From Planctomycetia bacterium (GTDB taxonomy: Bacteria; Planctomycetota; Planctomycetia; Pirellulales; Thermoguttaceae), in assembly GCA_030527205.1 (NCBI GenBank), contig JAUNBG010000012.1:19623-83622 (forward strand): a stretch of 64,000 nt of DNA, read 5' to 3'. The notes under the pieces are model-generated. The model was not told the origin of the DNA. It did not search any database and saw only the letters and a list, made by a program, of their open reading frames with translations. Numbering within the stretch: position 1 is the first letter of the stretch; each line of letters begins with the position of its first letter. This document shows positions 26,567 to 35,844 of this stretch, piece by piece. The translations under genes were made by a program, and so were the position numbers.

Positions 26567-27928
26567 ATGGAAAGCAAAAAAAAATTGATTGAGCCGCGAA
26601 CTCTCAAAGGGTTTCGCGATTTTACGCCGGATATGATGATTCCGCGGGAACGGCTGATTGAGCGAATTTCAAAAGTATATCGAAATTATGGTTTTAGTCC
26701 AATCGATACGCCTGTTCTGGAATATCTGGAAATATTGTCGGGCAAGGGAAGCGATGAAACCGATAAACAACTTTATCAATTTCAGGATCATGGCGGTCGG
26801 GAAGTTGGTTTGCGATTTGATCTGACGGTTCCTTTTGCTCGTTTTGCCGCCCAACATATCGGCGAACTCGGAACTCCATTCAAGCGTTATCATTTGGCAA
26901 AAGTTTGGCGAGGCGAAAATACTCAAGCCGGTCGATATCGAGAATTTATGCAATGCGATTTCGATACAATCGGGACAACATCCGTCATTTCCGATATCGA
27001 AACCGCTCTTGTTATCAACGATATTCTTGAAAAAATCGATTTGCGTTCCGAAGCGACTTTTACTCGTTTTAAAATTCGACTCAACAGCCGAAAAATCCTG
27101 AACGGTCTTCTCGAGAAATTGGGATTACTTGATCAAACAACTCAGGTTTTAAGAGCTTTGGACAAGCTTGGCAAAATAGGAAGAGATGCCGTTATTGAAG
27201 AAATGATAACAACAGCGTCTTCGACAAATGATCAGGCAAACGCTATTCTTGACGTTGCGACTCTTTCTGGACAGCCCAATTCGGAAATATTGACTCAACT
27301 CGAAAAAACCCTGGCCGGCAGCGTTCTTGGCGAAGAAGGAATCGCAACTCTTCGGCAGATTTTAGAGGCTGTTGTTGTCGCTGGAATTCCGGAAGAACGG
27401 TTTGTTTTAGATGTTTCGATTGCTCGCGGACTTGATTATTATACAGGAACGATTTTTGAAACCTTTCTTGATGACATTCCTCAGATAGGAAGCGTTTGCA
27501 GCGGCGGGCGCTATGACAATTTAGCAGAACTTTATACAAAGCAAAAGCTGCCAGGAATCGGAGCTTCGCTTGGATTGGATCGACTTTTTGCCGGTTTGGA
27601 AGAACTTCAAATGGTCGAAAAAGTCGTTTCGCCGGTTAAAATATTGATTCCATTTTTTGACGAATCGTTGGGCAATGAATATCTCAAACTCGCTGCAATT
27701 CTTCGTCGAAATGGAATTGGCGTTGAAGTTTATCCCGACGCCAAAAAACTTGGCCAACAACTCAAATATGCCGATAAAAAAGGCTTTGTTTTTGCCATTG
27801 TGATCGGTTCCAGCGAATTTGAAAAGCAAATGGCGCAAGTCAAAAATCTTAAAGAAGGAATTCAAAGGGAAGTTTCGATTGCCAATCAGGCCGAAGAACT
27901 GATTCATTTTTTTCAACAAGAAAACTGA
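26567..27928 (+). CDS. hisS: Histidyl-tRNA synthetase
   Basis: A class II synthetase of 453 residues that charges tRNA-His. Motif 1 surrounds 'RISKVYRNYGFSPIDTPVLE'. Motif 2 is 'FKRYHLAKVWRGENTQAGRYREF', a slightly varied form of the usual 'R..eFtQ' block; 'GLRFDLTVPFARF' precedes it. The His-specific block 'RGLDYYTGTIFE' and motif 3 'GIGASLGLDRLF' are both clear, with 'SVCSGGRYDNL' between them. The C-terminal anticodon-binding domain covers the last 95 residues. No strong ribosome site is visible at the ATG. A typical intrinsic terminator follows. Monocistronic. Confidence 0.96.
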   Translation: MESKKKLIEPRTLKGFRDFTPDMMIPRERLIERISKVYRNYGFSPIDTPVLEYLEILSGKGSDETDKQLYQFQDHGGREVGLRFDLTVPFARFAAQHIGELGTPFKRYHLAKVWRGENTQAGRYREFMQCDFDTIGTTSVISDIETALVINDILEKIDLRSEATFTRFKIRLNSRKILNGLLEKLGLLDQTTQVLRALDKLGKIGRDAVIEEMITTASSTNDQANAILDVATLSGQPNSEILTQLEKTLAGSVLGEEGIATLRQILEAVVVAGIPEERFVLDVSIARGLDYYTGTIFETFLDDIPQIGSVCSGGRYDNLAELYTKQKLPGIGASLGLDRLFAGLEELQMVEKVVSPVKILIPFFDESLGNEYLKLAAILRRNGIGVEVYPDAKKLGQQLKYADKKGFVFAIVIGSSEFEKQMAQVKNLKEGIQREVSIANQAEELIHFFQQEN

Positions 27929-27958
27929 ACCGGAATGACAACAGAGTTCATTATTTAT

Positions 27959-27984
27959 AAAGCCCGTCTTTTTTTCGGGCTTTT
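27959..27984 (+). terminator. Intrinsic terminator after hisS
   Basis: Stem AAAGCCCG (27959-27966) and CGGGCTTT (27976-27983) around a T-rich loop, 30 nt past the hisS stop. It could serve both hisS and the convergent gene. Confidence 0.8.
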
Positions 27985-28040
27985 GAACACAAAATTTCTA
28001 GCTTTTAATAGATTGAATGTTTAAGAAAGAAGAATCCAGG

Positions 28041-31000
28041 CTATTCTGTTGTTATCGGAATCGCTTCTTGATAAAAAACAGGATGTCCTCCCTGATCTGT
28101 TGCGATTATATAAATTGTAATCGATTTTATCGTTGATTGATATTGAATTGGAACGGTTGCCGTTCCGTTTTGATCTGTTAATAAAAAGGGGTTCCAGCAC
28201 AGAATTCCCTGTTCTTCGTTTTGGGAAAGATTGGAAAATTGCTTAAGATTCTGAGATTTTGAAAGGGTTTCGTTTTCCTCAATTTGATTTTCTTCAAGCT
28301 CAAAATGATTATTGATGATCGAATTTGAAAGCGAAGAATCAGGGGGATTGTTCAATAAATCGGAATTGGTTTTGACCGATTTCATATTATTTACAGAAAA
28401 AGCGACTGACTGAGAGAGGATTATTGTCGTTTGATCCGTCAACATAAAGAAACAAAGGAAAACGCAAAGTCCGCCAAAACATAAGGGCAAAATAAATTGA
28501 CGCCGTTTTGAAAGTCGCAACACAACAAACATAAACGAAGCAAGAATCATAATGCTTCCGCCGAGCAGTCCAAGAAGAATGAATCCATAAATCCAATAAT
28601 TTTCTTTTTGTCGATATTCAAAAAGTCGTTCATGAACTTTTTTGCGTAAATCGATTAAATTATCAAACAACAAAGGCTCGCTGCCCAACGAAAACTCTTT
28701 TTTGTTGGGCGTTTCGGAATTGGATTGAGTTTGATCTGAAGAAGAACATTGAGTTATTCCTAACAGCAGTTCGAGGGCGTCGTCGGGCATAATTGAGCGT
28801 TTTAGATCTTCATCAATCGTCAGGCTATTGACTTTATCTGTATCAATAACAAGCAACGATAACGGGACAGACTCATTTATAAGGGATAAATTTGTTTTGG
28901 TGTCTTTGACGTTAATAACGATTTCTGATTGATTTTTTCCTTCCGAATGAAAAACCGTTGACTCAATTGTTCTCGAACAATCAGGGCGACGATAAACAAA
29001 AGTCGAGAGCAGTTTTTCAAACGGATGTTTTTCGCCATTATAAACGTTTATTTTTAATGTCCCGGATATTTCGGAATCCAAATGAATTTCAACCGGAGAC
29101 ATTTTTTCTTTGGTTTGTAAAACAAGTTGCTCAAGAATAACGTTATCTTTTTCAACCGTTATAATAATCGGCATCGAACGACAAAAGGAAAAAAATTGAA
29201 TTTGAATCGGTTCCTCAGCAGCAAGAACTTTTTTAACCTGAAACGCCAAAGGATGATTTGATTCGATATTTCCGAGCGAAATACTCGATTTCTCTTTCGT
29301 CGGGGAGTCAGAAAAAGCGAAAAAATAATTATTGGAATATTGCGGTTCGAAAGAAAATAAGCCTAATCCGTCTTTGTTGGTTGAAAATGAGTCGACGACA
29401 ATCTTTTCCTGATTATCTTTTATTTGTCCAAAAACTTGAACAGGTTGACCATTTGAATCAATTGAAGAAACCCAAACCCGGTTTTCAATTCCTGCAACCC
29501 AAAAACCATTTTCCGGATAAAAATGAACGGTTGGCAAAACCGTTTGGATCGGTTCGGAATCTGGAACAACGCTTTGCTCTCCTTCTTCAGTCTCATTGAT
29601 AATGCGACTGGCATTTGAAGAAAGTTTCGAGAAATCGTTTTTTATTTCGGAAAAAGAGTTCAAGTCATTTAAATGGCTGGACTCGTTTAAAGGACTTGAA
29701 TAAATTGAGTCTTCTGATTGATCCGGAATACTTTCGTCCATTTGACAGGAATCTTCGCTCGAAGATAAAGCGGAGTCGTCTGAAAGCGAAGAAGCAGACG
29801 AATCAGGAACCGAAGACATCGAATTTAAATGAGCTGATGAACCAAAAAGCCCTCTCGAGGATCCAAGATTTGAGGTCATTGGAAGGTTTGTTGAAGACGC
29901 AATCGCAGTCGATTCTTCAGCAAACGATTTTCCCATTTTTTCTGTTTTTTCGATTCTGTTGAATCCTCCTGAAATTCTCATTCTGTTTGACCGCTCAATT
30001 GTCTCTGAATTTTCTATTATTTCTCGTTCTTCTGAAATTCCTGACGTCGCTGGATGATTCTGATCCAATAATGGTTTTTCGCCCGTTTTTTCATTGGATG
30101 CAATTGAATCAACGGGATCGGCGTCGACGATCGCTTCATCAAAAGAATGAAGTAAGTTTGGCGATTCAGACAAAGTCGATTGCGAAGAATCAAACGCGAT
30201 TTTTGGGGAAAGATTCGAAACAGAGTCTCTTTCTGCGGCCATTTCAAAATCGGAATCAGCCCAAACAGCCGTTGGGGCTGAAGGAGCAGAGATTGAAGAA
30301 CTTTCTTTATTTTCGTAAACAAAAGGAACGCTTTGAGTTGATCGAAAATGAAGAGATTCAGGAATTTTTCGTTGATTGCTTAGAGAAGAAGCAAGTTCGG
30401 TTGAATTCTTCTTATTTTCTTCATTCTCAACTTCATTTCCGAAGGCGTCCAAACCGGCGCCAATTGCCGTTTTAATTTGCGAGCTGTTTTCTTCTTTTTC
30501 AACTAAAACTGCCAAATCCTTATGCGAAGAAAGAGATTCAGACAAATTCGTTTTTTCATCTTGAGAACGATTCTTTGTTGTCGGCCAAAAGTCCTCAATC
30601 ATCTTTTTCGATTCTTGTTCTATTGAAGCTGTTTTGGATCGATAATCATTATCAAGAGTTCTTTTTTCTTCCTGATCTCGATATTCAATGGAATTTTGCC
30701 GGTTATTTGATTTTAATAAAAGCGGAGTTGATCTTTGATCATTTTTTAAAGGGGCATTTTGAGTCGATGAGTTGGGCTCGACAATTGTTTCTTCAAAGGG
30801 ATTGAGAAACGATTCTGCTTTTAGTTGCGAAGAGGTCTTCAAAGCCAAAAGCTTTGGTTGTTCAGCCGCAACGACAGGAATTAGAGTTTCGATCGTTTCT
30901 TGAGATTGATCGCCAGCCGTTATTTCCAAACGAATCGGATGCGAAATGGATGAAAAAAACGACGGAATTTCAAAACGGAGAACGCCTCGATAATCTGTAT

Positions 31001-31988
31001 TTTCTGTATGCGCAAGCAATCGCTGTTGAGTTTCCGAGTCAAAAAAGACGAGTCGAACCGGCGTTGTTTTGGGCTTGCCTTGAATGTCTGATATATTGAC
31101 TCGAATGACCTGTTTGGATCGTTCTGACAAGAATGAAGGCGCGGCAACCAAAATTCGCATATCTTGCGACAGGCGCGTTTGAAGTTGGAGTTTCTGCCCA
31201 ATGAAGCCTCCGAAAACAAAAATAAACAAGACAATGGACCCGATTAAAATGGAATATTCCATTTTTTTCTGTCGAATTTTTTGAAAAAACGGGACAATTC
31301 CCTTTTTCAATGTCCATATTAATCTTAATCGCCCTGCCTTGTTTTTTTGTACAGAATTGTCATTTAAATCGTTTTTTAATGAAAGCAACGAACGGTCATT
31401 TATTGGCTCGACTTCAAGCGAAGAATTTGTTTTGATGAACGTTCGACGCTTAAAAATGGCTTTTTTATTTTTGCTTTTGCGATCCGACTTATTTGGGGGT
31501 TCAATATTATCCAAATCATTTTTTAAAGAGGTCAATTGATCTTTTGGATCATTTTCCTGTTGATCATGGGCGTTATTTTTTTGATCATAAGACAAGGAAT
31601 CGTTTGAATGAATAATTGGGTCAGCTTGAATATAAGCGGGCAAACTTGTTGTTAAAGCAGCAAAATCGATATGGCTGTCAGGAATTGGATTCAATTGATT
31701 ATTCATTAAAAGCGGAAGAATAACCAATGATTCGTTTGCTGACGTTTTTGCGGCTATTTCCAGTTTTTCAGAAAAATGGCGAATCTCTTCATAGTTTTTC
31801 GCTGTTTCAGCGTCTGTTGCGATTCGATTGCGTAACAATTCCGCCTGTTCGTCATCTAAAAGTCCATAAAGGAGAGCCAGAAGGTCTTCTTTCAAGAAAT
31901 CTGTTGGGACAGAATTCGCAAAAGAATGAGAAGAAAGAGCTGGATCAACGTTTTTTTCCGAATGATGTTTAAAAAACGACTTGTTCAT
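28041..31988 (-). CDS. Anti-sigma-like / alpha-2-macroglobulin-domain membrane protein
   Basis: A 1315-residue protein translated from an ATGA overlap with the ECF sigma gene. Residues 30-90 ('LKEDLLALLYGLLDDEQAELL') resemble the cytosolic N-terminus of planctomycete anti-sigma factors, without a zinc-binding HxxxCxxC. One transmembrane helix lies at about 243-265. An MG2-like beta-sandwich follows ('RSKQVIRVNISDIQGKPK'), then about 450 residues rich in Ser, Asn and Glu. Another macroglobulin-type sandwich is at about 815-1050 ('FYPENGFWVAGIENRVWV', 'LLSTFVYRRPDCSR'). Two helices near 1130-1155 and 1163-1181 precede a C-terminal strand set ('WNPFLLTDQNGTATVPIQY') like the core of alpha-2-macroglobulins. 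It probably controls the upstream sigma factor by sensing envelope events; no thioester motif is seen. Confidence 0.8.
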   Translation of the reverse strand: MNKSFFKHHSEKNVDPALSSHSFANSVPTDFLKEDLLALLYGLLDDEQAELLRNRIATDAETAKNYEEIRHFSEKLEIAAKTSANESLVILPLLMNNQLNPIPDSHIDFAALTTSLPAYIQADPIIHSNDSLSYDQKNNAHDQQENDPKDQLTSLKNDLDNIEPPNKSDRKSKNKKAIFKRRTFIKTNSSLEVEPINDRSLLSLKNDLNDNSVQKNKAGRLRLIWTLKKGIVPFFQKIRQKKMEYSILIGSIVLFIFVFGGFIGQKLQLQTRLSQDMRILVAAPSFLSERSKQVIRVNISDIQGKPKTTPVRLVFFDSETQQRLLAHTENTDYRGVLRFEIPSFFSSISHPIRLEITAGDQSQETIETLIPVVAAEQPKLLALKTSSQLKAESFLNPFEETIVEPNSSTQNAPLKNDQRSTPLLLKSNNRQNSIEYRDQEEKRTLDNDYRSKTASIEQESKKMIEDFWPTTKNRSQDEKTNLSESLSSHKDLAVLVEKEENSSQIKTAIGAGLDAFGNEVENEENKKNSTELASSLSNQRKIPESLHFRSTQSVPFVYENKESSSISAPSAPTAVWADSDFEMAAERDSVSNLSPKIAFDSSQSTLSESPNLLHSFDEAIVDADPVDSIASNEKTGEKPLLDQNHPATSGISEEREIIENSETIERSNRMRISGGFNRIEKTEKMGKSFAEESTAIASSTNLPMTSNLGSSRGLFGSSAHLNSMSSVPDSSASSLSDDSALSSSEDSCQMDESIPDQSEDSIYSSPLNESSHLNDLNSFSEIKNDFSKLSSNASRIINETEEGEQSVVPDSEPIQTVLPTVHFYPENGFWVAGIENRVWVSSIDSNGQPVQVFGQIKDNQEKIVVDSFSTNKDGLGLFSFEPQYSNNYFFAFSDSPTKEKSSISLGNIESNHPLAFQVKKVLAAEEPIQIQFFSFCRSMPIIITVEKDNVILEQLVLQTKEKMSPVEIHLDSEISGTLKINVYNGEKHPFEKLLSTFVYRRPDCSRTIESTVFHSEGKNQSEIVINVKDTKTNLSLINESVPLSLLVIDTDKVNSLTIDEDLKRSIMPDDALELLLGITQCSSSDQTQSNSETPNKKEFSLGSEPLLFDNLIDLRKKVHERLFEYRQKENYWIYGFILLGLLGGSIMILASFMFVVLRLSKRRQFILPLCFGGLCVFLCFFMLTDQTTIILSQSVAFSVNNMKSVKTNSDLLNNPPDSSLSNSIINNHFELEENQIEENETLSKSQNLKQFSNLSQNEEQGILCWNPFLLTDQNGTATVPIQYQSTIKSITIYIIATDQGGHPVFYQEAIPITTE

Positions 31989-32575
31989 GCTTCTTCCTCC
32001 GTCGCGCTTTTAGCTTGGATTTCGGACGGAAACGATTGATTTTGAGATAATGTTTGCAATTTAATCAGGGCGCGTCGCATACGAGTTTTAACAGTTCCAA
32101 TAGGGATTTCGACAATTTGCGCAATTTGTTCATAAGTCAGAAGTCCATTTTGTCGCAAGAGAAAAATTTCTTTTTCGGATTCGTCCAATTGTTGAATCAG
32201 TTTTCGAAGAAACTGAATTTCTTCCTTATCCGCAAAAATTTCTTCTGCCGTTTTGGATTCGCCTGCAAGATTGGATTCGTCTTCCGCAAAAGCTCGGCGA
32301 TATTTCCGCCAGGCATTTTTGCGAATATCGCGACCGACATTAAAAACAACGCGAAAAACCCAAGCTCGAAGATTGTTGATTTCGTTCAATTGATCTTTAT
32401 ATTTCCAACAACGAATGAAACCTTCCTGAAGCGCATCGCGAGCATCTTCGGCATTTCCCAGAATATGAAATAATGTTCCGAGAAGTTCCTTTTCATAAAG
32501 GCGAAAGAGTTCTTCCAGCCCCCATTCTGATGGCGTCGCAAGCGGCGATTGCGGTTTGAAGTTGTCCGGGTTCAT
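31985..32575 (-). CDS. ECF RNA polymerase sigma factor
   Basis: A 196-residue sigma-70-family factor. Region 2 is at residues 20-95 ('YEKELLGTLFHILGNAEDA', 'ALQEGFIRCWKYKDQ', 'LRAWVFRVVFNVGRD'). A linker of about 40 residues follows, then region 4 at 125-185 with the helix-turn-helix 'LLTYEQIAQIVEIPIGTVKT' and 'RMRRALIKLQ'. The ATG has 'gaggaaaagac' upstream. Its stop overlaps the ATG of the anti-sigma-like gene, so both are co-transcribed and probably translationally coupled. The matching -35/-10 promoter pair for autoregulation could not be picked out by eye in the 900 nt upstream. Confidence 0.94.
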   Translation of the reverse strand: MNPDNFKPQSPLATPSEWGLEELFRLYEKELLGTLFHILGNAEDARDALQEGFIRCWKYKDQLNEINNLRAWVFRVVFNVGRDIRKNAWRKYRRAFAEDESNLAGESKTAEEIFADKEEIQFLRKLIQQLDESEKEIFLLRQNGLLTYEQIAQIVEIPIGTVKTRMRRALIKLQTLSQNQSFPSEIQAKSATEEEA

Positions 32576-33492
32576 TGAGTCTTTTCCTCAATTGAGACGA
32601 TTGAACAAATTGAAACGTTTTCTTTTTTTTCAAAAAATGCTCCGTTTTACCAAAAAATGTTGATGAATTGATCTTTCAATTTCGTCGCGTCTCATCAAAA
32701 AAGGCTTGATTAACAAACGAAATAGAATTTCAAAACATTTTTTTGTTATACTCAACCCGATTGAAAAACCGCCAAATTCATATTCGTTCGCCCGTCAATG
32801 ACAGGAAAGAGTCAAGGCGATTCTGGTTTTGTATATTTTGAGCTGAACGGGAACGGCTAAAATCAGCAATTTGATGAGTCGATCTGAAACATTTTCTGAC
32901 TCCGCTTTCGGAACGTCAACTTCATTTTGTTCAAATGATTGACTTTTGAAATTTAGCTAACTGTTACAATCAATATAATCGATTTAAAAAACATTATTGT
33001 CTCAAATTCTTTGAAATATCAAGTTTCTCAAAGCGGATTGACATTGGGGCTGTCTGTCATTGCTGATTTCTTAAATCATTATTTTAAAAAACTTTTTAAT
33101 ATTTTAACACAAATTATATATTGAGGGAATCCTTAAACGTTGTTTTTTTTCAAAACCTTATAAAAACGATCATTTCCGCTCAAAAATCGACAAAGATTAC
33201 GAATATCAGAAAATAAAACAATAAAAAGACAGCAAACAAAAATGGGTATTAAATTGTATTTCGGCCTTTTTTGGGCGTTTGCTGTTTGATCCCGAAAACC
33301 GACTTCGCTCTTTGTAACGTTGTCGAGGGTTGTCAACCTGGCAATCAACGAATTCCTTCTGATTGAGCCTAATACGAAAAATTTTCGTATTTGATAAAAA
33401 GCGTTGAATATTTAACAAATGATCAGCCGATATAAGGACAGAATGTTCACAGGACATAATCGCAGATTTTCGTAATAAAAAAGGAGGTTTTT
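32576..33492. other. Long intergenic region upstream of the sigma gene and DUF3467
   Basis: About 900 nt of AT-rich DNA between divergent genes. It contains a diverged R3-like stretch near 33285-33360 and two short minus-strand open frames (71 and 115 codons) without ribosome sites or family features. No RNA gene is recognised. Confidence 0.45.
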
Positions 33493-33825
33493 GTGTCAAC
33501 TGATTTGCCTGAAAAAAAAGATGCCGCAGATACAAATGCAGCTCAACCGACAAGACCGCAAATTCAAATTGATGATTCTCAAGTTCATGCGGCTTATGCC
33601 AATTTTTGCCGCGTAACAGGAACTCCGGAAGAATTGATTATTGATTTCGGACTTAATCCGCAACCGATGGGCGTCCCAACTCAACCGATTCCTGTCAATC
33701 AGAGAATTGTAACCAATTTCTATACAGCCAAACGCCTTCTTCATGCTTTGAGTATGACGATTCAACGTCATGAAGCTGCTTTCGGAACGTTAGAAATTGA
33801 TGTTCAAAAACGAGTTCGTCATTAA
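33493..33825 (+). CDS. DUF3467 protein
   Basis: A 110-residue protein starting at GTG with an excellent site 'aaggagg' seven nt upstream. The central part, 'HAAYANFCRVTGTPEELIIDFG' followed by 'QRIVTNFYTAKRLLHALSM', is the DUF3467 pattern: a small beta-rich fold, role unknown, often present as a single copy in planctomycetes and other bacteria. No signal peptide or membrane helix is present, so it is probably cytosolic. The next gene is 680 nt away; the transcript may extend through the structured segment at 33905-34012 to the terminator at 34080. Confidence 0.85.
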   Translation: MSTDLPEKKDAADTNAAQPTRPQIQIDDSQVHAAYANFCRVTGTPEELIIDFGLNPQPMGVPTQPIPVNQRIVTNFYTAKRLLHALSMTIQRHEAAFGTLEIDVQKRVRH

Positions 33826-33904
33826 ACAAAAACGCTTTTAAAACGATAAATGACTTCTGGCTTTCCAGCTTTAAGTTTGTTATTGTTCAAAAAATTAAAT
33901 TTGG

Positions 33905-34012
33905 GGTTTGATTTCGAGCCTGTTGCCTCCCGAAGCGTTGAATTCGCAAGCTCAACGACAAACAGCTTCTGAAAATGGGAGCTGTTGCCCATTTCGGCTT
34001 CGACATAAAACC
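33905..34012 (+). ncRNA. Putative structured RNA (nested long hairpin)
   Basis: Successive arms pair in strict nesting: GGTTT (33905) with AAACC (34008); TCGAGCC (33914-33920) with GGC-T-TCGA (33996-34003); CTCCC (33927-33931) with GGGAG (33977-33981); GAAGC (33932-33936) with GCTTC (33965-33969); and GTTGA (33937-33941) with TCAAC (33952-33956). The internal loops are asymmetric. An intrinsic terminator lies 70 nt further on. The layout recalls 6S-like long hairpins, but I cannot match a known RNA family. It could also be a 3' element of the DUF3467 mRNA. Confidence 0.4.
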
Positions 34013-34079
34013 GACTTTAACGATTTTTGTTTTTTAGAACGGGGTTTCCCTGTTTTTTTTGTGAGAAATATTATTGTTG

Positions 34080-34138
34080 ACAAAAACGGAATTTTCGATA
34101 AACTCAACTTTTGGGGGCCGTTTTTGTTCTTTTTTTAT
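34080..34138 (+). terminator. Intrinsic terminator downstream of DUF3467/structured segment
   Basis: ACAAAAACGG (34080-34089) pairs perfectly with CCGTTTTTGT (34118-34127) and is followed by a T-rich run. A 170-codon open frame running over this region has no ribosome site and is rejected as a gene. The rest of the spacer to 34507 shows nothing. Confidence 0.65.
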
Positions 34139-34507
34139 TTATCATTGCCTTTTATCGTTCTTGTTTATTTATTGGAAATCTTTTCTTCATTTTATTCATA
34201 TTCAAATCTATTGAATATCTCGAATCGTTGCCTTAGCAAGAGCAACAACAGCAAGCGTCTTACTCAAAACAAAACGCCTTTCTTTCCGACTTTCGGCATA
34301 TTTTCTTCTCAACGATTCTTAAAGAATCCCTTGTTATTTCGATCAAGATTAGTTAAAATAGAATGGGAATATAAGTCGGTTAAAAATCAGACATCTTGTC
34401 TCGGTTCGCTTGAAAAATAGCGTTTGACTGACGGCAAAGTTCAAAACGGTTCGACGCGGTTTGCAAATCCCGCCTCAAATTGCTTTTCTTTCAATAAGGA
34501 ATGTTTT

Positions 34508-35521
34508 ATGGCTAAAATTGACGTTTATCGAGATTGGTTGAAAATTGAAGCGACAAATCGTCCATTAACCTATTATCAACTTTTAAGGCTTAAAACTTTT
34601 GAAGATGATGTTGCCGTTATCAGAAAACATTATCGGGATTTGAATGCTTATATTCGAAAATTTGCAACCGGGGATTATATTGACGAATCTCAATCGCTTT
34701 TGAACGAGTTGGCCAAAGCAATGCTCTGTTTGACGGATTCTGAACGCAAAGAAGACTATGATTTCAGTTTGGGACGAAAATCAGAGCAAAAACAAGAAGG
34801 ACGTCGAACTTTAGAGGATATTCTCATTCAAAATAAAGTTTTATCGCGCGAACAAGTCAAAAAAGCCAAATATTTTGCGGAAGCGATCGGCGTCGATTTG
34901 GAAATGGCCATTTTACAGCAGAAATTAGCCGCTCCCGAAGCGGTTATGCTTGCTTACGCTGAATCAATTGGACTTCCTTTTGTCAATTTGGACGATATTC
35001 CTGTTGACGAATATTATGCTTCGCAAATCAATCCGGTTACTGCAAGACAACATTCTTTTGTCCCTGTTATGGCTGATATGGGAAAATTGATTTTGGCTTC
35101 GCCCGTTCCTGTCAGCTTGGATGTTGAAGAAGAACTTCGCATTTTATTCGAAATGCCGGTTCGCAGCGCGATTTGTACTCCGAATCAGGTCAATGCGGCG
35201 ATCGCCAAATATTATCCTCGCGATGCCGTCCAAATGGTCGTCTCAAAAAATTCCGATCAATCATCAAACGCTTCGGTTTTGCAGCCAAATGTAAAAGCCA
35301 AAAAATTGAAGCAAAAAACGCCGCTTTCCAAAGAAGCAAAAGCCAAACGTCTGAAGATTTCCGTCATCTCTTTCAATTTTGCGTTTATGACCGGAGCATT
35401 CGGGGCTTTTTTACTCAAAAATAACGCAACAACTTTGGAAATGATTCTCCCGGGAATCGTTGCTGGTTTGATCGCTTTGACGATAGCCTGGTTTGCTCTC
35501 TCGAAAAATTCCGAAGATTAA
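34508..35521 (+). CDS. J-domain-like / MshEN-domain membrane protein
   Basis: A 337-residue protein beginning at the ATG at 34508, preceded by 'ataaggaatg'. Residues 1-95 ('RPLTYYQLLRLKTFEDDVAVI' and 'ERKEDYDFSLG') resemble the planctomycete J-domain-like module but lack the HPD tripeptide. Residues about 100-250 match the MshEN/GspE N-terminal domain ('TLEDILIQNKVLSREQVKKA', 'AYAESIGLPFVNLDDIPVD', 'HSFVPVMADMGKLILASP'), which in type II secretion and pilus ATPases can bind c-di-GMP. A basic linker leads to two C-terminal helices (about 285-335). No ATPase domain follows, so it is not a secretion motor. A membrane-anchored nucleotide-responsive adaptor is a reasonable inference. Confidence 0.8.
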   Translation: MAKIDVYRDWLKIEATNRPLTYYQLLRLKTFEDDVAVIRKHYRDLNAYIRKFATGDYIDESQSLLNELAKAMLCLTDSERKEDYDFSLGRKSEQKQEGRRTLEDILIQNKVLSREQVKKAKYFAEAIGVDLEMAILQQKLAAPEAVMLAYAESIGLPFVNLDDIPVDEYYASQINPVTARQHSFVPVMADMGKLILASPVPVSLDVEEELRILFEMPVRSAICTPNQVNAAIAKYYPRDAVQMVVSKNSDQSSNASVLQPNVKAKKLKQKTPLSKEAKAKRLKISVISFNFAFMTGAFGAFLLKNNATTLEMILPGIVAGLIALTIAWFALSKNSED

Positions 35522-35680
35522 TTTATCGAAAGGGATTGAAACAGAAAAGGCAGACGCGAGGGAATCCGAAAAATCAATGGGCTTTTTATAGGAATGCGAA
35601 ACCTGGTCGAGTCAATGTTCGTTTGCTGAAAGTTTCTCCTTGTTAGACTCAATCCCCCGAAAAGAAATCAAATGAATAAG

Positions 35681-35707
35681 CCGAAGCTCGCTTCATTACG
35701 GCTTCGG
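35681..35707. terminator. Hairpin between convergent genes
   Basis: CCGAAGC (35681-35687) and GCTTCGG (35701-35707) form a 7-bp stem in the 320-nt spacer between the MshEN protein and the convergent GH30 gene. It has no T run; the rest of the spacer shows nothing. Confidence 0.35.
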
Positions 35708-35844
35708 TATGAAAACAATAAACTTTATAATTATTTTGTCTGCTGTTACAATTAGCGTTTTTTGATTCGTTTCAAAAAATTAATCCCATTAATTTGCTTT
35801 TAATTTGGGATTGTCTCGTCTTTTTGGGGAAACTTTTGATAACT

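Noticed and set aside
33908..34420. 170-codon plus-strand open frame
   Set aside because: It starts at TTG without a ribosome site, is crossed by a strong terminator and by a nested RNA-like hairpin, and shows no family motif.
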